DNA of 53,571 bases from Gallibacterium anatis DSM 16844 = F 149 (GTDB taxonomy: Bacteria > Pseudomonadota > Gammaproteobacteria > Enterobacterales > Pasteurellaceae): the NCBI RefSeq assembly GCF_000379785.1, contig NZ_KB903674.1, positions 1 through 53,571 of the forward strand, in the 5' to 3' direction. This document shows, piece by piece, positions 46,422 through 53,424 of this stretch. The notes under the pieces were generated by a model. It was not told the DNA's origin. It was given only the letters and a program-made list of their open reading frames with translations, and did no database searches. The translations under genes and the position numbers were made by a program. The stretch's first letter is position 1. Each line of letters begins with the position of its first letter.

Positions 46422-47288
46422 ATGACTGAATTAAGCAAAAAACCTGTTGCTGACCGTGCGGAACATAACGCATTTTTCCCATCAGATTACTCTTTAACGC
46501 AATACACCAGCAAAGTTACCGACTTTGACGGTTTTAAATTTGATAAAGCCTACAACGGCGGTAAATATAAAGTGTTGATGATTGCTACCGATGAGCGTTA
46601 TATCGAGATGAAAAACGGCAAATTATTCTCAACCGGTAACCATCCGGTAGAAATGTTGCTACCAATGTTGCATATGCACCACGCCGGCTTTGAAATTGAT
46701 GTTGCAACCTTATCCGGTAATCCGGTCAAACTTGAAATTTGGGCAATGCCGGAAGAAGATAAAGCTGTAATGGATTTATACAACCAATATTTACCAAAAT
46801 TGGTCAACCCGAAAAAACTAGCAGATATTTTGCCTGAAGTCTTATCTGAAAATTCGCCTTATATTGCGGTCTTTATCCCGGGTGGACACGGTGTTTTAGC
46901 CGGCATTCCTCACAGCAAAGAGGTGAAATCTGTTTTAAATTGGGCATTAAATCAAGATAAACACATTATTACTTTATGTCACGGTCCTGCATCATTATTG
47001 GCGGCAAGCATTGATGAGAAAGCGGAAGATTATCCGTTTAAAGGTTATGAAATTTGTGTATTCCCTGATGCATTAGATGAAGGTGCGAACCAGGATATCG
47101 GTTATATGCCGGGTAAATTACAATGGTTAGTAGCAGAAAATCTAGAAAAATTAGGGGTTAAAGTTTTAAACAAAGGCATTACCGGTCAAGTACATAAAGA
47201 TCGTAAATTATTAACCGGTGACAGCCCGTTAGCTTCAAATGCACTTGGTATTTTAGCAGCGGAAGAGTTATTGAAAACTGTTGCCTAA
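46422..47288 (+). CDS. hchA: Glyoxalase III / protein deglycase Hsp31
   Basis: HchA converts methylglyoxal to lactate without glutathione, acts as a holding chaperone, and has been reported to repair glycated proteins. The 288-residue DJ-1/PfpI-type protein has the nucleophile elbow [12 protein letters not shown] (Cys-His), the Glu in [20 protein letters not shown] and [13 protein letters not shown]. The N-terminal extension [25 protein letters not shown] is typical for Hsp31. GGAG precedes the ATG. It is divergent from the LysR gene and followed by a terminator. Confidence 0.95.
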   Translation: MTELSKKPVADRAEHNAFFPSDYSLTQYTSKVTDFDGFKFDKAYNGGKYKVLMIATDERYIEMKNGKLFSTGNHPVEMLLPMLHMHHAGFEIDVATLSGNPVKLEIWAMPEEDKAVMDLYNQYLPKLVNPKKLADILPEVLSENSPYIAVFIPGGHGVLAGIPHSKEVKSVLNWALNQDKHIITLCHGPASLLAASIDEKAEDYPFKGYEICVFPDALDEGANQDIGYMPGKLQWLVAENLEKLGVKVLNKGITGQVHKDRKLLTGDSPLASNALGILAAEELLKTVA

Positions 47289-47315
47289 AGCCTAATTAAA
47301 TATTAACAAACATTG

Positions 47316-47340
47316 TAGGGAAGCGCTGACTTCCCTATTT
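47316..47340 (+). terminator. Terminator after hchA
   Basis: An 8-bp stem (TAGGGAAG / CTTCCCTA) with a six-base loop and a TTTTC tail lies 28 bp after the stop. Confidence 0.8.
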
Positions 47341-47401
47341 TCTTTATAACTTCGATATAACTTTGATGATGAGCGAGGTTTAAACCACTAAGGAGTTTTT
47401 G

Positions 47402-48428
47402 ATGAAACTATCTATCCTCAATCTTGTTCCGGTTCGGGAAGGATCAAATTACCAACAAGCCATTGGCGCAATGATCACCTTGGCACAACACGCCGAAAAA
47501 ATCGGTATCGAACGTTATTGGATTGCAGAACATCACAACACCAGAAATTTAGCCAGTTCTGCCACCGCATTGCTTATTCAACACACGCTTGCCAACACCC
47601 ACAAACTTCACGTCGGTTCCGGCGGGGTAATGCTGCCGAATCACAGCCCTTATGTCGTGGCTGAACAGTACGGTACTCTAGAAACCTTATATCCGAATCG
47701 GGTTGAACTGGGTCTAGGGCGAGCGCCGGGTACTGATATGCACACTGCAGCCGCTTTACGGCGTGGACGTAACCAATTTGATTTTGCGACAGAAATCGCC
47801 GAACTTCGAGGCTATTTTGAGGATTGTAATCCGGTTTCCGCTTACCCTGCTGCCGGTTTAAACATTCCTTTTTACATTTTAGGATCCAGTACCGAAAGTG
47901 CTTATTTAGCCGCCGAGCTTGGCTTACCTTATGCGTTCGCCTCTCACTTTGCGCCACGAATGATGGAAATGGCAGTCGACATTTATCGCCGTAACTTTAA
48001 ACCTTCCCAATATCGACAAACACCGTATGTCATTTTAGGCGTTAATGCGATTGTGGCACCAACTGACGAAGAGGCGCAGCATCTCGCCCCAATTTTTCTT
48101 AAATGTGGTGACTAACGCCCAACAGAAATTACAGCCGCCTGTTACATCAGACGATGAAATTTGGAAATGGCACGCACAAGCAAACAGCACCCCACATTTC
48201 GGGCCGGTCGATCTGCACGATATTCCTATCTATCATCAGGAACGTGCGGTGGTTGAACAAATGACCGCCTGCTCTTTAATCGGCAGTCCGGCAACAGTGG
48301 AGTTTCAATTACAGCAATTACGCCAAAATGTGCATTTCGATGAAATTATGGCAGTAAGCTACATCTTTGATCCGCAAAAACAGGCAGATTCTTACACAAT
48401 GCTGAAAACGATTGTAGATAAGCAATGA
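47402..48428 (+). pseudogene. Luciferase-like (LLM class) flavin oxidoreductase, YhbW type, frameshifted
   Basis: The frame starting at ATG 47402 (AAGGAG upstream) gives MKLSILNLVPVREGS, YWIAEHHNTRNLASSATALLI, GSGGVMLPNHSPYVVAEQYG and GLGRAPGTD, all typical of YhbW-like flavin monooxygenases, but stops at 48115. The remaining C-terminal domain continues in the +1 frame (FFLNVVTNAQQKLQ ... FDEIMAVSYIFDPQ) to 48428. Removing one C from the CCCC run at 48087-48090, or one base of the T5 run at 48093-48097, would restore a single protein of about 340 residues. Whether this is mutation, sequencing error or phase variation cannot be decided here. Confidence 0.87.
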
Positions 48429-48455
48429 TATTGGCGTTTTTATAGGAGAAATAGG

Positions 48456-49115
48456 ATGAAAACGGCATTAATTGTCGGCGCAAACGGCGTGGTCGGCAGA
48501 GAGTTGGTTAAACTGTTATCTGAAGATGAGCGATATGCCCACATTATTGTTTGGGCACGCCATCCTTTATCATTTTCTCATCCAAAATTAACCACGCAAA
48601 TTATTGATTTTGAGAAACTTTCACAACAAAAACTGGCGAAAGTTGATGAAGTTTTTTGTGCCTTAGGAACAACCATCAAAAAAGCGGGAACAAAAGAAAA
48701 TTTCTTACGCGTTGATGTGCAATATCCGACCGAAATTGCCAAACTGGCGAAAGCCGCCGGTGTCGCACGTTTTATTCTGATCTCTGCTTTAGGTGCTAAT
48801 CCGCACGCTAAAATTTTCTACTCTCGCGCCAAAGGCACGGTTGAGCAAAATCTGAGAAATTTGCATTTCCCAAGTTTGCACATTGTGCGTCCATCTTTAA
48901 TTATTGGGCAACGCAACGATTTCCGTTTAGGCGAAAAACTGTTTGAACATCTTTTTCACTGTTTGCCCAAACATTGGCTGCAATCTTATCGCCCAATGAC
49001 AGGAAAAGAAATTGCACAAATAATGATTGAACAGGCTCAATCTTCACAATTAGGAGAAATGGTCTATTCACCACAAAAAATTGCGAATAACAAGGAAAAA
49101 AATGAAACAAATTAA
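48456..49115 (+). CDS. NAD(P)-binding oxidoreductase (HTATIP2/NmrA-like short-chain dehydrogenase)
   Basis: The 219-residue protein has the N-terminal dinucleotide loop ALIVGANGVVGRELVKLL, FILISALGA and the FYSRAKGTVEQNL segment with the Tyr-x-x-x-Lys-like pair as Ser-Arg-Ala-Lys, and HIVRPSLIIGQR, like atypical short-chain dehydrogenases of the HTATIP2 group. Its substrate is unknown. It lies 27 bp after the frameshifted monooxygenase gene, with GGAG before ATG, and its end overlaps the next gene by 14 bp, so the three belong to one transcript. Confidence 0.82.
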   Translation: MKTALIVGANGVVGRELVKLLSEDERYAHIIVWARHPLSFSHPKLTTQIIDFEKLSQQKLAKVDEVFCALGTTIKKAGTKENFLRVDVQYPTEIAKLAKAAGVARFILISALGANPHAKIFYSRAKGTVEQNLRNLHFPSLHIVRPSLIIGQRNDFRLGEKLFEHLFHCLPKHWLQSYRPMTGKEIAQIMIEQAQSSQLGEMVYSPQKIANNKEKNETN

Positions 49116-50079
49116 TATCAAACATCCGGGAGATTCGGATGTACTGTTTATTGAAGAGGTTGAAATTCCGCAACCGAAAGAGAATGAATTATTGGTTAAA
49201 GTCGCTTATGCCGGTGTAAATCGTCCGGATATTATGCAACGACAAGGGTTATACCCGATGCCGGCAGGCGTTACGCCAATTATGGGGTTGGAATTATCCG
49301 GCGAAGTGGTGGCAGTCGGTCGCCAAGTAACACAATTTAAAATCGGTGATAAAGTTTGTGCCTTAACCGATGGCGGTGCTTATGCACAATATTGCACTGT
49401 GCCGGACTCACAAGCATTGCCGGTGCCGAACAATTATAGCTTAGCCGAAGCGGCGGCATTGCCGGAAACCTTTTTTACTGTTTGGGTAAATCTGTTTATG
49501 CATCAACAGGTTAAAGCAGGCGAAACACTGCTCGTTCACGGCGGCACCAGTGGTATCGGCATTACCGCGCTCGCTATTGCAAAAAGTTTAGGCATTAACA
49601 CTTTTGCCACTGTTGGCAATGCTGAAAAAGCAAAAGTGGTTGAACAACTGGGAGCAAGCGCCATTAATTATAAAACGGATGATTTTTGCCAAGTTATCCA
49701 AGCCGAAGGTGGCGTTGATGCCATTCTTGATTTAGTCGGTGCAAATTATTTCCAAAAAAATATTGCCTCGTTAAAACAGAATGGTCGCTTATTTCTGATC
49801 GGCTTTATGGGCGGCACAATCGCTCAAGATGTTGATTTATTACAAATTGCGGTGAAAAGATTGCACATCACCGGCTCAACAATGCGCAGCCGCACCACTG
49901 CGGAAAAAGCGGAAATTGCGCAATCGTTATTAAGCCAACTTTGGCAGAAATTGGCAAATAATGATGTGGAAAAACCGATTATTCATAAAATTTTTCCTTT
50001 TAGCCAAGTGAAACAGGCTCACGATGAGATCGATAAAGGCACACATATCGGCAAAATTTTGTTGTCTTTTGAAGCGTAA
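49102..50079 (+). CDS. NAD(P)H quinone oxidoreductase (zinc-independent MDR, PIG3-like)
   Basis: The 325-residue medium-chain dehydrogenase lacks the zinc-binding cysteines of true alcohol dehydrogenases and has GVNRPDIMQRQGLYPMP, GLELSGEV, LVHGGTSGIGITALAIAKSLG (NADPH loop) and the C-terminal HKIFPFSQVKQAHDEIDKGTHIGKI, typical of the quinone reductase/PIG3 group. These enzymes reduce quinones and similar electrophiles. I start at MKQINIKH, with AAGGAAA upstream, rather than seven codons earlier. Confidence 0.9.
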   Translation: MKQINIKHPGDSDVLFIEEVEIPQPKENELLVKVAYAGVNRPDIMQRQGLYPMPAGVTPIMGLELSGEVVAVGRQVTQFKIGDKVCALTDGGAYAQYCTVPDSQALPVPNNYSLAEAAALPETFFTVWVNLFMHQQVKAGETLLVHGGTSGIGITALAIAKSLGINTFATVGNAEKAKVVEQLGASAINYKTDDFCQVIQAEGGVDAILDLVGANYFQKNIASLKQNGRLFLIGFMGGTIAQDVDLLQIAVKRLHITGSTMRSRTTAEKAEIAQSLLSQLWQKLANNDVEKPIIHKIFPFSQVKQAHDEIDKGTHIGKILLSFEA

Positions 50080-50082
50080 AAC

Positions 50083-50105
50083 AAAGGGCAATGATTTTGC
50101 CCTTT
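50083..50105. terminator. Bidirectional terminator between the quinone reductase and SMR genes
   Basis: A 9-bp perfect stem (AAAGGGCAA / TTGCCCTTT) with a five-base loop and a T run follows the quinone reductase stop. Confidence 0.88.
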
Positions 50106-50120
50106 TTTATTCGATTCAAC

Positions 50121-50450
50121 TTAATGCCTCGCCATTTGCGAAAACAGGCTTAAAACAATCACACCGATTAAGATAAAACTGATGCCGATTAAACCGCCAA
50201 CATCCACTTTTTGCCCAAAAAAGAAAACACTGATTGCCGCCGTTAAAATAATGCCGATGCCGGACCAAATCGCATAAGCGGCACTTAATGGAATGCCTTT
50301 CAATGCTAAACCTAGTAAATAAAAGGATAAAACATAACCAATCACCACACCGATTGAGGGATATAATCGACTAAAACCATCACTGACTTTCAACATACTG
50401 GAAGCGAACACCTCTGCAACAATCGCTATCCCTAAAAACAACCAATACAT
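50121..50450 (-). CDS. emrE: Small multidrug resistance efflux protein (EmrE-like)
   Basis: SMR proteins are dimeric proton antiporters exporting quaternary cations or, in the Gdx branch, guanidinium. The 109-residue protein has four membrane helices, the essential Glu13 in IVAEVFASSMLKVSDGFSRL, and the YAIWSGIGIILTA segment with the conserved Trp. The KVSDGFSRL and AYAIWSGIG motifs resemble EmrE rather than the guanidinium exporter. It abuts the stop of the CDF gene with no gap (TAA-ATG), so the two are coupled. Confidence 0.88.
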   Translation of the reverse strand: MYWLFLGIAIVAEVFASSMLKVSDGFSRLYPSIGVVIGYVLSFYLLGLALKGIPLSAAYAIWSGIGIILTAAISVFFFGQKVDVGGLIGISFILIGVIVLSLFSQMARH

Positions 50451-51086
50451 TTAATCTCTTCTCTCCTGTAATGCCTTTATTGCCTGTTTTACCACCGATA
50501 AGCCGCTGCGTAAAATCAACACACTCAAAACGGCACTTGCTGCCAGATCCACCCATTGCCAATCCAATAACCACGCACTTAAACCGGCAACAATCGCCAC
50601 CACCGATCCGAACAGATCCGCCAGCACATGCAAATAAGCCGCACGAATATTTAAATTATCGTGATCGCTTTTCAGCATAATCCACGCCACCACTATATTC
50701 ACCAGCAAACCGATAACGGCAACGCCCAGCATCGGTAACGCCTCCATTTTAATTGGTGCGTGCCAACGTTGAATCGCTTCCCCTAAAATCATCAATGCCA
50801 CAAAAATCAAGGAACTACCGTTCAATACCGCAAACCGTTTTTGCATATTTTCACTTAAAAACAGCGCAACTAACGCTAGCAACAACGAAAGCGTGTCATT
50901 TGCCATATGTCCGGCATCCGCCATTAAGGTTAAACTGTGGAAATAGTATCCGCCCAAAAACTCCACCAGCATATAGCCAGCAATAATCACAAGACTTATC
51001 ACCAGAATGGTCTTATTTTTAGGAATATGATGATGATCGTGATGATCGTGATGATCGTGATGATCGTGATGCAAATGATTGCTCAT
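50451..51086 (-). CDS. Cation diffusion facilitator (zinc-type) exporter, short form
   Basis: CDF proteins export Zn, Co or Cd by proton antiport. The 211-residue protein starts with a His-rich tail (nine-base codon repeats giving DHH units), then six membrane helices. Metal site ligands are present as DAGHMANDTLSL (helix 2, HxxxD) and YLHVLADLFGS (helix 5, HxxxD), the pair seen in zinc carriers. The cytoplasmic C-terminal dimer domain (about 80 residues) of ZitB/CzcD is absent. It is transcribed from a MerR-type promoter, divergent from the regulator gene. Confidence 0.9.
   Translation of the reverse strand: MSNHLHHDHHDHHDHHDHHHIPKNKTILVISLVIIAGYMLVEFLGGYYFHSLTLMADAGHMANDTLSLLLALVALFLSENMQKRFAVLNGSSLIFVALMILGEAIQRWHAPIKMEALPMLGVAVIGLLVNIVVAWIMLKSDHDNLNIRAAYLHVLADLFGSVVAIVAGLSAWLLDWQWVDLAASAVLSVLILRSGLSVVKQAIKALQERRD
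51032..51067. repeat. Four perfect 9-bp repeats encoding the CDF histidine tail
   Basis: GATGATCGT occurs four times in tandem, within the start of the CDF gene, giving repeated Asp-His-His. Because the unit is nine bases, copy number changes keep the frame but would change the length of the metal-binding tail. Confidence 0.9.
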
Positions 51087-51127
51087 TTTTAAGCCTCTAT
51101 AAATGCTTGATTCTTCATTTGCGACAT

Positions 51128-51158
51128 ACTATAAAGTCTGTAGCGACTACAGAGTCAA
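51128..51158 (-). promoter_or_regulatory. MerR-type promoter/operator of the CDF-SMR operon
   Basis: On the minus strand, -35 TTGACT and -10 TATAGT are separated by 19 bp rather than 17, and the spacer holds the dyad CTGTAG-TCG-CTACAG. This is the hallmark of promoters activated by MerR-family regulators, closely like those of ZntR, CadR and PbrR. It lies between the divergent CDF and merR-type genes. Confidence 0.88.
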
Positions 51159-51182
51159 TCCTTTTCATAAAGGTTATTTAAT

Positions 51183-51593
51183 ATGAAAATTCACGAAATC
51201 AGCAAACTCAGTGGCATTAATCTAGAAACCATCCGTTACTATGAAAAAACGGGCTTATTACCCGAACCTCAACGCGGTAGCAATGGTTATCGCTATTATG
51301 ATCAAGCAAGCCTTTCATTATTGAAATTCATTAAATCCTGTCGTTCATTAGGTTTTTCTTTGGAAGATATTAAACAGCTTATTCAGCTTCGTCATAAACC
51401 GACAGAACATTATCACGCCGATCAAATCATATTAAAACAGCTAGAACAGGTAGAACAAAAAATCCAACAATTATTGGAAATTCAGACATTTTTGAAACAG
51501 TTAAGCTGTCAAGAAGAACACAATGAAGACGAGTGCAAAGCCATTTCTGGATTAGAAGAGGTTGGAAATATCAAAGTACAAAATATATATTGA
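51183..51593 (+). CDS. MerR-family metal-responsive regulator (ZntR-like)
   Basis: The 136-residue protein has the MerR helix-turn-helix (MKIHEISKLSGINLETIRYYE), wing (GSNGYRYY) and a long dimerisation helix (about 76-106). The C-terminal loop has Cys109, His113 and Cys118, the same spacing as Cys115/His119/Cys124 of E. coli ZntR. ZntR Cys79 corresponds to His76 and Cys114 to Ser, so the metal site is altered. With the CDF gene next door, zinc or cadmium is the likely signal. The frame starts 24 bp from the end of the operator. Confidence 0.88.
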   Translation: MKIHEISKLSGINLETIRYYEKTGLLPEPQRGSNGYRYYDQASLSLLKFIKSCRSLGFSLEDIKQLIQLRHKPTEHYHADQIILKQLEQVEQKIQQLLEIQTFLKQLSCQEEHNEDECKAISGLEEVGNIKVQNIY

Positions 51594-51595
51594 AA

Positions 51596-51610
51596 TGATA
51601 ACCGTTATCA
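51596..51610. promoter_or_regulatory. Fur box upstream of the decayed fhuC-like gene
   Basis: TGATAACCGTTATCA is a perfect 7-1-7 palindrome, differing from the consensus TGATAATNATTATCA by one base per half. It begins three bases past the merR stop and about 45 bp before the fhuC-like start, as expected for iron-repressed siderophore uptake genes. Confidence 0.75.
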
Positions 51611-51655
51611 ATTAAAATCCATCCCCCTTGCTCGTTAGACCATAGGAAAAATACA

Positions 51656-51876
51656 GTGTTTGAATTAAATGCAGTGTCATTCACCTTACCTGAGAAAGTG
51701 TTGTTGCACTCTATTTCATTGCAATTCAACACAGGAAAAATTTACGGCATTATCGGAGCAAATAGCTCAGGGAAATCCACGTTAATTAAGATCCTTGCCC
51801 GTCAGCAGGTGGCGAACACTCTCGTGAGTGGCTAGCAATGTTATTGGCACAGCCTCGCTGTTATGCAACACATTGA
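51656..51876 (+). pseudogene. Remnant of a siderophore ABC transporter ATPase (FhuC-like)
   Basis: From GTG 51656 the frame reads FELNAVSFTLPEKVLLHSI and the Walker A box GIIGANSSGKSTLIKIL, very like FhuC, and stops after 59 codons at 51835. In another frame the ABC signature region follows at once (GGEHSREWLAMLLAQ, 51808-51855), then a stop at 51876. About 90 residues between Walker A and the signature are missing, so an internal deletion with frame loss has destroyed the gene. Of the 435-bp interval, the part after 51876 shows no recognisable coding remnant apart from a weak short frame. Confidence 0.82.
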
Positions 51877-51949
51877 TCCGAAAGCTAAAAAAGTTATCGC
51901 CGTTTGCTTTCAACGGTTGAAATTGAACGGTAATATGGCGGAATTTTAC

Positions 51950-51985
51950 ACCGCACTTTGAAAATAAGAGGTAGAAAAGTGCGGT
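51950..51985. repeat. Inverted pair of Haemophilus-type uptake signal cores
   Basis: ACCGCACTT (51950-51958) and AAGTGCGGT (51977-51985) are exact USS cores in opposite orientation, able to form a stem with an 18-base loop. Such pairs often end genes in Haemophilus. No strong T run follows, so terminator function is unsure. Confidence 0.8.
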
Positions 51986-52028
51986 CAGAAAATTCCACGT
52001 TTTTTATTTACAAAATAGGAGGCATCAA

Positions 52029-52826
52029 ATGAAAAAACTGACTCATCTCGCCTTAGTATGTGGCTTGGCGTTCCCTCTAGCAGGGCAGGCACACGATTTA
52101 TGGGCATATGCACAACGAGCGGAAGCGGGCAAAGATTTGCTTGCGGTGCTTGGCTATGGCGATCGTTTTCCTGAAGGGGAAAAAATTGCTGAGGGGCGTT
52201 TAAATATTTTAAACCCGCTGGTGTTGCACAGTGCGGACGGCAAAAGCACTACCCTCACCCAAAAGGGCGAAAATTTTCACTATGTAACCACCAGCCCGTT
52301 GGCGAAAGCGGAATACAAAATTTCGGGCAGCTATAAACCGACATTTTGGTCGAAAAATGACAACGGCTGGAAGCGTGAAAATCTCACTCAAATGAAAGAT
52401 GCCAATTACTGCGAAGAATCCAGTATGTTCGCTTCAACCTATGTGAACACAGGTGTTGATGTGAGCGATTTCGCCATTGCTCCAGTGGGATTACCATTGG
52501 AAATTGTGCCATTGGTTGATCCAACCACGCTAAGCCCAATGGATGTTTTCCCCGTACAAGTGTTGTATCAAGGTCAGCCAGCGAAAGGCGTGAGCGTGAT
52601 CGGCACAACCAACGAATTTACCAAACTCGATGAGAAAGCCGTTTACGATCACCGTGAACCACAAGCCTTCTCTGGTAAAACGGACGCACAAGGCAAAGTG
52701 AATTTCATTCCTGCCTTAGCAGGCACTTGGAAAATCAAGGCAATTTATGAAATGGATTACCCAGATCAAAAAGTGTGCCAAAAACGTAAACTTTATAGCA
52801 CTTATACCTTTAAAGTGAACAAATAA
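52029..52826 (+). CDS. DUF4198 periplasmic protein (metal-uptake associated family)
   Basis: The 265-residue protein has a signal peptide with cleavage after AGQA, leaving His-Asp-Leu-Trp at the new N-terminus, the typical DUF4198 opening. The rest is beta-rich, with DVFPVQVLYQGQPAKGVSVIGT and SGKTDAQGKVNFIPALAGTWKIKA, and contains Cys in YCEESS and VCQKRK. DUF4198 proteins are often encoded near nickel/cobalt uptake genes and are thought to bind metal; direct function is not proven. AGGAGG precedes ATG. The gene looks somewhat richer in GC than its neighbours. It is monocistronic. Confidence 0.8.
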   Translation: MKKLTHLALVCGLAFPLAGQAHDLWAYAQRAEAGKDLLAVLGYGDRFPEGEKIAEGRLNILNPLVLHSADGKSTTLTQKGENFHYVTTSPLAKAEYKISGSYKPTFWSKNDNGWKRENLTQMKDANYCEESSMFASTYVNTGVDVSDFAIAPVGLPLEIVPLVDPTTLSPMDVFPVQVLYQGQPAKGVSVIGTTNEFTKLDEKAVYDHREPQAFSGKTDAQGKVNFIPALAGTWKIKAIYEMDYPDQKVCQKRKLYSTYTFKVNK

Positions 52827-52838
52827 TTTTATTCTCGT

Positions 52839-52862
52839 GGGGCGGATCAAAACGCCCCTTAT
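52839..52862 (+). terminator. Terminator after the DUF4198 gene
   Basis: A 6-bp GC-rich stem (GGGGCG / CGCCCC) with an eight-base loop and a TTATTT tail follows the stop by 12 bp. Confidence 0.75.
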
Positions 52863-52999
52863 TTAAGCTGTAATTTGTAGTAAATTAAGGACTATTTATA
52901 GCAAAAGCTGTTTTTAAATTATCCCTAAAATATAGGAACATACTGCATCTGAATACAATAGGGTTTAAAACTATTTACTTATCCAACTGCTTGTAAATA

Positions 53000-53424
53000 T
53001 TAACGTTGCTGTTGCCAAAATTTAACAGCCTGTTTTTCCCAGCCTTCTGCTGTTGTTCCCGTGCCTAATGCGAAACCGTGCCCAAGATTTTTATAAAGAT
53101 GAAATTCTGTTGGCACGCCCATTTCGTTGAGTTTTTCAAGACGGCGTTTCATCACATTTGGTGATGCGATGCCGTCTTGTTCGCCGATAGCAACAAAGGT
53201 TGCTGGTTCGCCTTGGCGGTTGTAATCGTTGTGTCCTGTGTAGAGCATAATCACGCTGTTGGGCTTGGAGTTTTGTGTTGTGCCAAACGCTTGTGTGCCG
53301 TATGAGCCTATATAGGCTGCCATTCTTGCCCCAGCAGATGCTCCCCATACGGAATAGTTGTTAGGATCGACTTGTAACATTTTGGCATTTTTGCGCACAA
53401 ATTCGACCGCTTGTGCCATTGTAG
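53000..53424 (-). pseudogene. Alpha/beta hydrolase (esterase), N-terminus lost by IS insertion
   Basis: The remaining 139 residues carry a complete catalytic triad: nucleophile in VWGASAGARMAAYIG, Asp in AIGEQDGIASPN and His in KNLGHGFALG. The oxyanion-hole segment (usually HGG) and the first strands, normally about 80-100 residues, are missing because the frame is cut by the IS at about 53425. It resembles the BD-FAE/esterase-like hydrolases and probably had a signal peptide. An in-frame ATG remains at 53417-53419, but the stub cannot fold as an active enzyme. Confidence 0.85.

Noticed and set aside
47574-47957. Minus-strand frame of 127 codons opposite the luciferase-like gene
   Set aside because: The plus-strand frame is strongly conserved; the reverse frame shows only arginine-rich shadow sequence.
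51877-51960. Short frame beginning VMQHIDPKAKKVIAV as the end of the fhuC-like protein
   Set aside because: I could not align it with any FhuC segment with confidence; it may be unrelated DNA at the deletion joint.
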